This document shows positions 49,571-60,378 of a stretch of 64,000 nt of DNA, one piece after another; the stretch's first letter is position 1, and each line of letters opens with the position of its first letter. The stretch spans positions 16,102,273 through 16,166,272 of the forward strand of contig JALIRH010000007.1 of NCBI GenBank assembly GCA_023055505.1. Reading direction: 5' to 3'. The notes under the pieces are model-generated. The model was not told the DNA's origin. It made no database searches and saw only the letters and a program-made list of their open reading frames with translations. This stretch comes from Callipepla californica brunnescens (taxonomy: Eukaryota; Chordata; Aves; Galliformes; Odontophoridae). Both the position numbers and the translations under genes were made by a program.

Positions 49571-51412
49571 TTCTGAAGCTAAATACACAGTTACGCTTAC
49601 ACATTCTGCAACTAACATTGGAAGAAAATCTCTAGAGTATATTTTACATATCATTGATTATGTAATCTTCTAGATCTAATTATGAAAGTATAAACAATTT
49701 GAAATACGAAGTTTATCTTGAAATGCCATGAATTTTTATCTGACAGCTAAGGAATTAGTTACATAAACTATTTTTGGAAGCTTTTGCTTGCTGGAGAGCT
49801 ACTCAACAATTTTCATGAAGTTTAGATGATCATGAAAAAGGTAACAGAAAATGTTTATTTAGATAAATTACCACTAGGTTTTTAACTTTTAGTAGAATAT
49901 GCAGTCATACAACCAACATTTATTTCTTGCTTAAAAGTATTGTGAAAGTACAAGTAGTATGCAAATGCACAAAAGAATTAAGATGGAAGTAAATGTTATT
50001 TTCTAGCTTTTTAAGCTATAACAACAATACGTCATTGTGGATCTTGTTGACAGCTATGCACATAGACCCATTTTATTTGTTAACTTTTCTGTTCTGTTCT
50101 TCCGTACTGAAGGCAATGGTGAATGCACCCTCAAAGGTACACAAGTGCTTCTTACTTTTTTGAAGCAGGGTGCAGTAAATCACTACATCCTTAATTCTTC
50201 TTTATTACAGAATGTTAAAAGACTCTAAATACATTTTCCCTACACACTGCTGAAAATGAATTTCACAGAACATTTATTCTATTTGCCAGATGGCCAGTTG
50301 CATCCATCTATGAAAGACATGGACTCCTTTATCTGGAAAAGTTTTCCTGAATAGTTCTAAACTTTGATAGCTGCATCTGAGTTGCTGTTGTTGCTGTAGC
50401 TATTTTCTGCTTTTCCATGCTGAGTGATACAGCAAAGATGCAAATTTGAGTTGAATTCAGAAAACTTGAAGAAGCATTGAGATCTACAGGTTAAACAGAT
50501 CTCAGAATCACTTGTATTTATTTTGATTAAATAAATAAGATATCTGTATGAAGTAATTGTACATAATTTGATTTATTTACTTTACTAATCTGTCAGTGTA
50601 CTGCTAGCTAGCAGCACAAGGCCAAGTATGTACAGATGGAGTGTAAGCCTATGCATGCCCACATGTTTCACTCTGTGTATATTTTATTTCTTCATCTTCA
50701 AATCTTAATAAATTCACAGAGAATCAAAAATGTTATGACCTCTATTCATTATAAAAAGTTAAATGATAAAAGATGGCCACTGCAGAAAATAGCTTGTGTG
50801 GATAATTATCAAATAAATTTGCTTTTCTGATTAATATATTGAACACTTCATAAATAAGTCTTTCCAAATTTTAACAAAATGTTCTTTTCATAGATTTTCT
50901 GTTACTAAGCACCTTTTTAAAACTCTGTCATGGACAACAGTAGTATAATTATATTTTAGGTGATACTTTTGGAATATTACTGAACAATAATTACAAAAAA
51001 ATTTTCAGGGCTTTATAGAACATTTCCCTATTTCTTTTCTTCATTTTATGCATAAAAAGTAGATCTCATTAAATGAAGTATACATGTTTTCTGAAACAAA
51101 TAATTAATCAGTTGAATTATTTTTAATTAGTTAATTATATACACGCTAGTTCTTTGAATAGAAAGCAATTTAGCTTAATTGAACAATTACATACAGATAT
51201 TTTAAAAATCTCTTTTATATTAAGGTGCTTAAACACAGGTAACACATGAATTTCCTTTTAAATTTACACACTTTTACTTTCCTTGAGTTTTGGAGTTCAT
51301 TCAATAAACAAGTAAAGATCAATGCAAATTGCAAAACGCAAAACTTCTAATGTTATCTCCTCTTCAACAATAGTGATCAAAAACTAAACTAAACTATTCA
51401 GTTTCATATTGT
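49571..51412. other. Unclassified DNA between two LTR fragments
   Basis: No gene and no retroviral coding sequence can be recognised, although both ends are flanked by fragments of one LTR family in the same orientation. The open frames at 50037-50228 and 50636-50830 have no domain. Confidence 0.45.
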
Positions 51413-51660
51413 TGCAGTTTAACCCCAGTAAGTCAACTAAACATCACAGTTTGATTACTCAAATTTCTTCCCTACTCCAGTGGGATGGGGAAAGAGAAAA
51501 GGAAGAGTAAAAATAAGAAAACTCATTGGTCATTAATGACTCATTGGTCATTAAAAATAATTTAATAAGTGATGGAAAAGTGGAAGAAGAAAGAGAGAAA
51601 ATAAATGCTGCAAAGGCAATTACTCACCACCTCATTTTGAATGTCATCCATTGTTATGTG
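51413..51660 (-). mobile_element. Decayed avian LTR fragment (antisense), second copy
   Basis: GTTGCAGTTTAACCCCAGTA, CTACTCCAGTGGGATGGGGA, AAAATAAGAAAACTCATTGG, TAATTTAATAAGTGATGGAA and TTACTCACCACCTCATTTTG follow the same LTR type as 49253-49570. An 18-bp tandem duplication (51521-51538 and 51539-51556, ACTCATTGGTCATTAA...) lies inside. The far end of the LTR is not recognisable. Confidence 0.65.
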
Positions 51661-52261
51661 TAATGATTTCTACTACAAAAAATCCTTAGCATGCTTCTAA
51701 ACTGCCATTTTTTCCCAAATAAACATAATGGAAAAGAGAGCATCAGTCTTCAGTAAACTGTTATTTCTCTAGTTAGAACAACAGCTGTGAATCAATGGAC
51801 ATTTAAACTACAATATTCTCACTGTTTATTATGCATCACATAAAATTATAATGAAAGTATTTTTTGTGTACTTTAGGAATACTCACTATAATTGATAATA
51901 TAGCAATTAATATAGTGATCTGCATATCAAAGGACTAAACAATAAACTATTCAATCAGAGATTAAATATACCTGGAATTAAGTACGCCTGTTTTTTTAAG
52001 AATACAATATTTCTGTTGTCACATTGATAAATGTGTACATTGCAAGTAAGATTTGTCCTGTGTATAAGCTTAATGTACTTTTTTTGATAAATGAAAAGCA
52101 AACCTGCAACAAAATTACTAATAAATGTAATTTTGCCCACTGTAGATACGTTTCAGTATTGAATCATCCCATAATTGCAGTAAGAATATGTTTCAGGGGA
52201 TAAAACAGAGTGGTTAAGGGTTGGTCCAAAATGCAATCAGCTTAACATTTTAAAGACGTAG
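51661..52261. other. Unique AT-rich DNA
   Basis: Nothing recognised. Confidence 0.5.
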
Positions 52262-52546
52262 GGGTAATAATTTTTCATGGAGCATAGTGATAGGACATTG
52301 GGTAAAGGCTTCCAACTGAAAGAGGGTAGATTTAGATTAGCTGTAAGGAGTAAACTCTTCACTATGTGGGCAGTGAAGAAAAGATTTGCCAGAGAATTTG
52401 TGGATACTCCATCCCTGAAAACATTCAAGGCCAGGTTTGACAGTGCATTGGCAACCACTTCTAGTGGAATTTGTCCCTTCCCATGACAGTGGACTAGGAA
52501 ATGAATGATTTTCAAGCTCCCTTCCTGTTCTGTGATTCTATCACCA
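52262..52546 (+). mobile_element. CR1 LINE 3' end (sense)
   Basis: GGCTTCCAACTGAAAGAGGG, TAGATTTAGATTAGCTGTAA, TCCATCCCTGAAAACATTCA, AGGCCAGGTTTGACAGTGC and TTGTCCCTTCCCATGACAGT run in CR1 order, ending in CTGTGATTCTAT. The GAAAGAGGGTAGATTTAGA form marks a subfamily different from 21412. Open frames on both strands are remnants. Confidence 0.94.
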
Positions 52547-52684
52547 TGAGTTTGTCCTTAAATACAACAGCTGATTAACTGCTTAAAGCACTTTTAAAAA
52601 GGTATCTCGAGAGTTATGTTTGGTGTTCTTGATTTTCAGAAAATATAATGTCAGAAAGTAACATAATTATATCCATAATGGATG

Positions 52685-53100
52685 GCTACAGTGAGGTTTC
52701 CTCAGAGTTTTCTCCAGGATGAACAAATACAACTCACTAAGCTTGTTATTGCAGGAGAGGTTAGTTTACTCATAACATCTTTGTGGCACTCCTCTGGATG
52801 TGCTCTATCAGCTTTATGTCATTCTTGTGCCTTAGACCCCAGACCAGGACACAGACCTGGGGGTAATCACCTTCCTTGCATTGTTGGCCATCCTTCTTTC
52901 GATGCAGCTCAGGATACAGTTAGCCTTCGGGGCTGCAAGGGCAAACTGCTGGCTCATGTAAATTTTATCAAATTTTATCAAATTCCAGTAACCCCAGGTC
53001 CTTCTCAGTAGGGCTGTTTTCAAGGAGTTCTCCTCCCAGTCTGTACACATCTCTGAGATTGCCCCAACCCAAGTGCAACACCTTGCACTGGGACATAGTC
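52685..53100 (-). mobile_element. CR1 LINE fragment (antisense)
   Basis: Landmarks on the minus strand are TGTGGCACTCCTCTGGATGT, CCCAGACCAGGACACAGACC, TTCTTTCGATGCAGCTCAGG, GGGCTGCAAGGGCAAACTGC, TGGCTCATGTAAATTTTATC, CCCAGGTCCTTCTCAGTAGG and CAAGTGCAACACCTTGCACT. A short AAATTTTATC duplication sits near 52957-52980. It covers the end of RT and the region after it; the 3' tail is absent. The frames at 52682-53011 plus and 52832-53050 minus come from it. Confidence 0.94.
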
Positions 53101-54631
53101 CTCTTTGTATGTTTCATTTTTGTGTTAGATAAGAAAAGAGAGATGAATTTTCCTCAAGGCTTTTTCACAAACATGGTCCAAACTAATATTTCAGAGCCAT
53201 TTATGCACTTTAATGTTTACGATCATGAAGTCAGTTTTCATTCTGTTGAACTGTAAAGAAAAATGCAGAAGTCACTAAAATTGATAAAAAGGAATAATTC
53301 TTCAAGGCAAATCATGGACATAGCTCTAATTATTTAAATATATAGAATCTTGGTTGTGCTTTGCAGTTATCCAGGTTTAAATACTGGCAAAATAATGATG
53401 GCTATTAACTATGACTAATTCTTAATAACACAACAGGGAAAAGGTAAATACAAAAAAAAAAAAAAGTAAGCAGTGGTTATCTCTGTCAGATATTATATTT
53501 TATGTTGTCTCTGTGAAGGACTTTCCTGAAAATTACAACATGAAGATTATGTTTAAATTCGAGTAACCAAGGGTCTATATTTACAAGAGTAATATCTTGT
53601 ATTGTTTACCAAATCAGTAAACAAAAGTAATGATTGCTAAAGATGTATTTAAGACTCACTGATTCCTCTTTGGTAGAAGATAATAATACGCACAGCAGTA
53701 ACAATATTACATTTAGAAAATCTTAACCCTTTGATGAAATGAAAGTGTTTATATGAAAAGAAGCCATTCAACTTGTTCTTTTGAAAAAAGCAGTTAAATG
53801 AATACTTCTACCTCAAATCTAAAACTTCTGCTCTAACTTTCTATAAACTGTAAGTTAACCTATTCTTTCTATTCAAGAAAGTGCAAATGCAAAGAGATGG
53901 AAGAATCTTGTCGCATCTTGACTTACAGCTGCATTTCAATGACTGACTAACATTATTCCTAGAAAATACAAACAGCATGCAGAGGCAAGTGGAGACATCC
54001 AGTTTTATTTCACCAGCATGTGCTGACTTTCTGGTGATGATGTTATTCATTCTACTGTTTTCAACTACTTTCTGTTCCTCTGAATCATCATAATGATGAA
54101 TAATTCCATGCAACAGAACAGATTGCTGTTGCTGAACAGATAGTAAGAAGCTTTACAGAAAAGTATCTGGTGGTTAACGTATAATCTGAATTGAAGATCA
54201 ATAAGCAGCATGACTTTGTCCAACACAATACCTTATCAGAAGGAAAGCAGCTACATGACTGAAAAAAGCGATGCTCTTGATTCAGCGTCTGTGAGACTTT
54301 ATTTGAAGAGCTATGCCTAATTTTGGACTCCCTGTTACCATGAAGACATGAGGTGGAATGAATCTGAGCTTGATCAAGATCATTAGAAACCCTGTTTTTC
54401 TTTTTTTCAGTCCCATGGAAAACAAAACAAAACAAAACAAAAACACCTAATAAGATCAATTATTTTTACCTAGAATGTGTAATGGGCAGTTATAAAGAGT
54501 AGGATGCCAAACGCTCTTTAATGTACACAGTGATAAGACAAGAATGTACATAATGATAAGACACAGATTGCAACAAAATCATTATTAGATATCAGATTTT
54601 TTTTTTTCCATAATGATAGTGTTCAGAATTT
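53101..54631. other. Unique DNA with A-rich repeats
   Basis: No gene is seen. Poly-A at about 53451-53465, an AAAAC array at 54419-54444 and a short imperfect repeat ATGTACA-ATGATAAGACA (54521-54562) are present. The 123-codon minus frame at 54088-54459 crosses the AAAAC array and has no domain. Confidence 0.5.
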
Positions 54632-54735
54632 CCCAGACAAGTTGAACAAATCTCCATCTCTGGAGACATTCAGAACTACAGATGCAGGTCTGAGAAATCT
54701 GCTTATCTGGATCTGCTTTGACTAGGTTTTCATAC
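54632..54735 (+). mobile_element. CR1 LINE scrap (sense)
   Basis: TTTCCCAGACAAGTTGAACA, CCATCTCTGGAGACATTCAG, then CTTATCTGGATCTGCTTTGA and CTAGG match part of the CR1 3' region (GCCCAGAGAAGTTGTGGA... ATCTCTGGAGACATTCA... GATCTAGATCTGCTTTGA). About 100 bp, lying less than 50 bp upstream of the LTR. Confidence 0.7.
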
Positions 54736-54783
54736 CCCAAACCTTCAGAAATAAATTGATGTACTGAGAAATGAGCACTGGCC

Positions 54784-55041
54784 TGTCATGGTTTTATGAT
54801 TTTTTGGTACTGGTATTCCACATCATGGCATCATGTGGTGCATTGGGAGTCAGGGAGAACTACATTCCTCAGAGGACTTTGCAATGCTTTGTATTTTTTC
54901 ACGTGTTTTCCGCTCAGAGGGAACAGATAAAAACTCTCTGCGGTCACAGGACTTGCTCTCTTTCCTCTAGGATCACTTAGGAGTGGGTGCTCGCTGCCGT
55001 TCGCCTTCAGCGTTAGCGTAAGGCCTTCGGTTTATTGGGCA

Positions 55042-55076
<35 letters not shown>

Positions 55077-55318
55077 ACTCATTTTGTTTGATTCATTGGG
55101 CTTAATTCCAAATTGTATTGCATTATATTGTGTTATTTACTTCCTGATGTCTTATTTAGTAAATTAGCTTTTCCCCCTCAGATCGTTGCCGCTGTTTTGT
55201 TTTGGGGCTTATCTCCCTTTTTCCCTTTCCCCCTTCCCCCTGTCCGGGGTGTGGGCCTGTGGGTCTCCTTCCTCGGTTGTTGTGGGGCCGGGCCGAACCG
55301 GCTCACAAACCCCTGACA
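54784..55318 (+). mobile_element. Solo LTR of an endogenous retrovirus with perfect TSD
   Basis: A 535-bp LTR beginning TGTCATGG and ending CCCTGACA, a 5-bp perfect inverted end (TGTCA/TGACA). It is flanked on both sides by TGGCC (54779-54783 and 55319-55323), a perfect 5-bp target duplication that fixes both boundaries. It contains a TATA-like AGATAAAAAC at about 54925, a TC tract at 55042-55070, and a possible weak AGTAAA signal at 55158-55163, so transcription would run on the plus strand. CpG density is well above the flanks. No proviral coding sequence is present, so this is a solo LTR left by recombination between two LTRs. I recognise it as a chicken-type ERV LTR. A 5-bp TSD is compatible with ERVL and some other classes. 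Frames at 54771-54980 and 55113-55316 are not genes. Confidence 0.93.
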
Positions 55319-55995
55319 TGGCCTTGCTTTTATGACCTTCTTAAGAAACATTCAGGATTAAATTTTGAAGTAATTTGACTTGAAAAACAAAATTTTCAGC
55401 TTGGGAAAAATTATGCACCAGATAGTAATATTCACAAAATATTTCCATCATATTTAAGGCTGTTAAAGCCTGAAGAATTATATTTTTCTATAGCTATGCT
55501 GTCCTTCTTAAACTAAAACCTCATGTTTTGTGTATTTTTTTAAGTAAGCAGCAATAAAATCTCAGGTAAAATTTAATTTAAAAAAATCATATTATTTTTA
55601 AAGAATTCAGTAAAACATTGGATATCATTACTGATTATTTCAGAACAGATATTTTGAGACAAAATTTGAGACCATTTTTATCATATTTTAGGATCATTGA
55701 TTTTTATACAAGATAATATTTAATGAAGAAGAACAATAGGTACTATTTTCTGTTAACATACCATTACAGGTCACATCATTTGGGCTGTCTATTTTGCTCT
55801 GAAATAGTATTTTCTGTACACAGAAACTTTGAAAACAAAGATATCATCAATTTAGTAAATTCTTACAGTTTGATATTTTTGTGATTAAGATCTCTATAAT
55901 ATAATAGTTTTAGAAGGATGATTTCCTAAAGAAACTTTCCATTTAACTCAGACAATTTATTAGCTTTTACTTTTAAAGCAATGAAAGAGCTTCAG

Positions 55996-56027
55996 TAAAA
56001 ATGATGAGAGGCATGCCATCATTTTTA
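55996..56027. repeat. Perfect 11-bp inverted repeat, 10-base loop
   Basis: TAAAAATGATG (55996-56006) is the exact reverse complement of CATCATTTTTA (56017-56027). AT-rich, so chance is possible. Confidence 0.85.
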
Positions 56028-56450
56028 TCATCTTGGTCATCTAAAAAGTCATTGCAATAATCTCAGATTCAGAGTAATTTAGATAGTTTGAAAGAAGTAA
56101 TAAAGTTTATGGTTCGATTGGGTGTCATTGGTTAATGAAACTCATGAATTGTTAAAAAAAAATAAACAGCTCAGCATAATTGTATAGTGAATATTTTACA
56201 CAGTTTTATTCTGGTAAATTCATGCAAGAGTGCCAGCTTAATATTTTTCATTTGTAAAATAAGGTGAGAACATTGCAAATGGTTCGATACATATAAAAAT
56301 ACGTTTGGTTCTCCAGTAGTCATTGCCATCTGGGATTTACTGTGTATTATTTATTTGTACCTGAAGTATTTCAATCCTTGACTGTGGGAGTTGTGATTTC
56401 CCATTGCAGTATGCTTATGTTTTATGAGTCAGTGATAATGAAAGGACTGT

Positions 56451-56758
56451 AGATCTAGGAGTGCTAGATTTACTATCTACTTTCTCATATTGATCTGAGA
56501 ATTAAAATCTGCTACCAAAGTGTATACAAAGTAGCACTGGATTATATTATATAGATTTTCAAGAATGGTTTTGGATCTGAAATCATTTCCTTCTTCAGCG
56601 CAGGCTAAACTGCTCAGTGATGAGGCCTTCTTTATCACAGAAGTTTCCTGAAGATTTTATCATCTCTGACAATCTACTTTGTACTACAGTGCAAACTCAT
56701 TGAGCATTATGTTTATATTTGCACTTTAACACACAGTTAATTTAGCACTCCTAGATCT
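56451..56758. mobile_element. 308-bp imperfect palindrome, candidate ancient fold-back DNA transposon
   Basis: Both ends carry the 16-base sequence AGATCTAGGAGTGCTA: on the plus strand at 56451-56466 and as exact reverse complement at 56743-56758. After one mismatch the symmetry continues (ATT at the same offset). Inner blocks are also symmetric about the same centre: TACAAAGTAG at 56525-56534 with CTACTTTGTA at 56674-56683 (offsets 74 and 75 from the ends), and GATTTTCAAGAA at 56554 with TTCCTGAAGATT at 56645 (offsets 103 and 102). This is the structure expected of a MITE-like or fold-back element. No clean target duplication is seen (GT before, TA after). I do not recognise the family. The repeat structure is certain; the transposon origin is inference. 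Confidence 0.5.
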
Positions 56759-57782
56759 TATTCTTCACTTCATCTTAAAATCAGAAAATACGGCAGTCTT
56801 TCGTTCTATCAATATTCAAATTCATAGGTGGTTTTTTTTTCAGTTAACTTTCTCAGTACAGTATCACTCTTTGTGATTAAATACAGCTAGCAATGAGCAT
56901 TGTAAATGCTATCATATTTTAGTTTTATGGTGTTAGAGAAAATCTGTGATCATGACAAGGGAACCACTAGGTACTGTAAAACTTACTTCCATATTATCCT
57001 TCACATGTAATATAACCTGGAGAATTGTTTTCTTCAATTGTCTTCTGTGTTCTGAATTAGAAGAGAGCAAAAGTGCTTACTATTGCTTACTAAAATTTGA
57101 CAAGTGAATGAAAATCAGCATATAAATGCAAAATATCGCTATTATCTCCATTATCAACAACAGAAGGTCTGATGTCTGAAATGTCCTATGTATCTAGAGG
57201 AATTTCAAAAATTATATAAAGTTGGAAAGGTATGATAACTATTTAACCTTGTAACGTTTGATGCTTTACCTATCTATTTTATTAAATTCATTCTATACTT
57301 CAAGAAGTTAAACATCTCAGTCTTCTTAATAACGAAATGCATACAGCAAAGGAGCAGGATTAACTAACCAAAGTCTCAAAGAGTGTTTGCTGAGTATTTT
57401 TTTTAATAGAATCTAATGTTTCTTTGAATTGTCTAATTAGTCTAATGACTTTTTGATACTAAAAATCCCACTTCATATTAAATTTTAATGACTGGATAAT
57501 ATTTTGTCTTCTCACTTCACGTGTCATTTCTAACCTTTGACTAGTAGTCAAGTATCTGAATTACTTTTTGGTATTTTGGTTGATTTGTTTTGTTTTGTTT
57601 TGTTTATTTGTTACCTACAAGGCTACTAAATTATGCTACCTTGAGTTATTTTTCTCATTATTTTTGTTAATAATTACTTCCTATTTGAAAAACTGTAACA
57701 AATTAATTATCTATTAACAAGTTTATATAAATATAAAACTGGATTATGACATGTGTTTGTTAAATTTTAAGGTTACTAATGA

Positions 57783-57884
57783 AAGCTGCTACAAAAGCAG
57801 TGTTTCCTATTTTATTATGTTTTCCCATGACATTAGAGACAGATGCTGGTGGTATGACAGTAGAGTTTGAACCTAGGGGAGTGC
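57783..57884 (+). mobile_element. Mariner (Galluhop/Mariner1_GG-like) left-end fragment
   Basis: TTTCCTATTTTATTATGTTT, CCCATGACATTAGAGACAGA, TGCTGGTGGTATGACAGTAG and AGTTTGAACCT match the first 100 bp of the mariner copy at 23848 and its family. The left inverted repeat is decayed (AAGCTGCTACAAAAG). The match stops at about 57884 exactly where CR1 similarity begins. Confidence 0.85.
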
Positions 57885-58685
57885 CTAGGAGAGTCCCAAT
57901 CTAAGTGAAAATTAGGTTCATCGCTGTCTGAGGAACCTGAACATCCTTAAGTCTATGGGTCTAGATGAGATGCTTCCAGAGTCCTGAGGAAACTGGCTCA
58001 TATAGTCACCAAGCCATTCTCAATGACATTTGAAAAGTCATGGTGGTAAGTGGAAGATCCCAATGACTGGAAAATAAGCAAAGTCACACCCATTTTTAAA
58101 AAGTGTAGAAATGATGACCCTGGGAACTACCAACCTGTCAGCCTCACCTCTGTGATAAGTAATATCATGGAACTAAAGCACACTGAAGAGAGGGAGATGG
58201 TGCTAAACAATCAGCACGGCTTAACCAAGGTCAAATCCTCCCTGATGAACCTAATGGCCTACTGTGATGGCATAACTGCATCAGTGGATGAGAGAAGAGC
58301 CACAGGGATAATCCATCTGGATTTCATAAAGTCTTTCACAAGGCCTTTCACAAGGTCCCCCACAACATCCTTTCCTACAATTTGGAAAGATTTAGACTTG
58401 ACAGGTGGACTGTTCAATTTACAAGGAACAGATTTTAAGGTCTGATGGAGATTGTGGTGGTCAATGGCTGTCTGATGGAGATCAGTGATGGGTGGTGTCC
58501 CTCAGGGGTCAGTGATGGAACCAGCACTCTTTAATATTTTCCTCAATAACATTAACACGAGATAAAGGCCACCATCACCAATGTCACTGATGACATCAAG
58601 CTGTGGGGTGAAGCTGAGATGCCTAAGGGACAGAATGCCGTCCAGAGAGACCTAAACAGGTTTGAGTAGTAAGATAATCCATGAA
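57885..58685 (+). mobile_element. CR1 LINE RT fragment (sense)
   Basis: About 800 bp of CR1 ORF2, the longest RT-coding piece in the window. From 58050 it reads DWKISKVTPIFKK, DDPGNYQPVSLTSV (motif 1/2 region) and ATGIIHLDFIKSF (the motif A region; the family has VYLDFSKAFD). After a frameshift comes GGVPQGSVMEPALFNIF (motif B region), then VTDDIKLWG at about 58578 (the catalytic FADD motif with F changed to V and A to T). A duplicated TTTCACAAGG and later stops show that it is dead. Both the 5' part and the CR1 3' tail are missing. The 131-codon frame at 58050-58445 is this remnant. Confidence 0.95.
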
Positions 58686-59494
58686 AAGGGGGAGGGGAAA
58701 GGGAAAGGCCCCTGTTGCTTGTGATAACATCAACCAAGCCATGACGGTTACCTTCATAAATAACAGAAAGCATACTGATTCAGGTTTTAATAGCTGCATG
58801 AAAATGTATGGTTGTATTAATGAACATGAAAGAGATTCTTTGAAGCAGATAAAGGAAAAAGTGGCATCAGAAGGAAAATATCAAACAGCTTAATGGTTTC
58901 TCTTTAATGAATGTTTTAGGATGTTCTCTACCTGATGGTTCAATAAAAGAACAGTATGTGTATATCTACATATCGCATTTTGATAAGAGAAAACACTGTG
59001 TATGCATGTGCACATGTGAGTGTGTATGTGTCAGTAGCAATTATATTTTAAAATGTACAAACCCTTTCCATTACATTTTTATTGCTGTCAGTGTTCTTGT
59101 TTTTAGGATGTAGCTTGTTAGATTGATTCTCAAGTGGCAAAATAACATTTTATGAAGATTCAGCAATCTACTCTGGTTTTAAGAGCAAAATATGTGTTCC
59201 TTCCATATAAAAATGTTTATAACCTTTTGAAACAAAGTTAGAGACTGAACAGACAATGATCAAGACAGGAAATGTGACAAGAGAATATCCCTTAGGTAAC
59301 AAAATGTCTATTGAGGAATAGATGAATACCAGTTATCTTTCTGGAAGTTACAGCTGTTTTAAGAATATACTCAGTCTGTTTTACAGTCTGAGCTTTGTTT
59401 TATCAACCAATATTTTGTTTAATTCTTCCAAATATATTGTTAGTGATAGGAAGGACAGAAAATTATGTAATTAAGAGAGACTTTTTTTAAATCA
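58686..59494. other. Unique DNA with G/A-rich and TG-rich patches
   Basis: No gene is seen. A purine-rich patch (58683-58710) abuts the CR1, and a TG-rich low-complexity stretch lies at 58998-59035. Open frames of 68-70 codons lack domains. Confidence 0.5.
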
Positions 59495-59585
59495 CAGATT
59501 CATCGAGGCAGGAAGGAATCTCTGCAAAATAACTAATCCAACTCCTTGCTTAAACAGGATCCCTAGGTAGGTTGCAAATCCTAAC
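59495..59585 (-). mobile_element. CR1 LINE 3' end scrap (antisense)
   Basis: CACAGATTCATCGAGGCAGG, AAGGAATCTCTGCAAAATAA and CTAATCCAACTCCTTGCTTA, then CAGGATCCCTAGGTAGGTTG, match the antisense 3' end of the CR1 subfamily with TCTAGTCCAACCCCCTGCTCAAGCAGG. Confidence 0.8.
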
Positions 59586-60378
59586 TGACATAACTCCTTG
59601 AAAAATAGAAATAAATAGCAGATTGTACTGACAACAACTTATATATATATATATATACACATACAGATAATATATACATTCATACAATATATACATACAT
59701 ACAATGGTTACACATTTCCTGAGAATGGACAATATTTACAAAAGCAAATCCTATTAAAAGAAGCCAACTCTATTACTGAATAGAAACATATACATTCATA
59801 TGAGTGTGAACTAATCTAAAACTTATGATGTTCCAACTGTTTAGCCTTTCAGAAACAAGTTACATTGCTTCCTTTATTTAAGGTAAAATAGTATGTTTTC
59901 TATGTGATAGAAAATATCCACATATTCAAGTTAAGTCTTCAAACTCTATCTATACTAACAGAATCAACATCACTTGAGAATTGAGTGACTCCAGGTTACT
60001 CAGTCTATCAGTCAAGATCAGTTCAGAGAAGTAGCAGTCTATCCTGGCCTTAAAGATCCTCAAACTCTTCAGATAATTCAGTAAGTATTACAGAGGTCAA
60101 TAATTCTCTATGACACTTTCATACACTACTTAAAATCTTCAGCTCTATTCATTATGCTATCTCTAAATAAAGTGGCTTTGATGTAAATTTGTAGATTTTT
60201 TTTTTCTTGTAGGTCATGCTTTTAGATGCCCAATCATTTACAAAGCTATCTTCAGTAATCTCTTGTACATGTCTCTTAATTTCAATAGCCTAAAATGACT
60301 CCAATCCCTAGCCAAAACCCCAATAATTTTGAAAAGACTTGAAGGATTTGGATTTCGTGTAAGTTGCACTGATATTTA
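59586..60378. other. Unique DNA with TA/TACA microsatellite
   Basis: No gene is seen. An imperfect TA then TACA/CATA microsatellite lies at 59639-59705; the tyrosine-rich minus frame across it is an artefact. Confidence 0.55.

Larger units (their letters stand above)
55319..57782. other. Unique AT-rich DNA containing a long palindrome
   Basis: No gene is seen. The sequence holds an 11-bp-arm hairpin (55996-56027), the 308-bp palindrome (56451-56758) and a GTTTT run (57586-57605). It has no recognisable retrotransposon. Confidence 0.55.

Noticed and set aside
52262..53100. Inverted CR1 pair as a possible double-stranded RNA hairpin
   Set aside because: The two copies cover different parts of CR1, so they are not complementary to each other.
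54088..54459. 123-codon minus-strand frame
   Set aside because: Its N-terminal part is translated from the AAAAC array, and the rest has no recognisable similarity.
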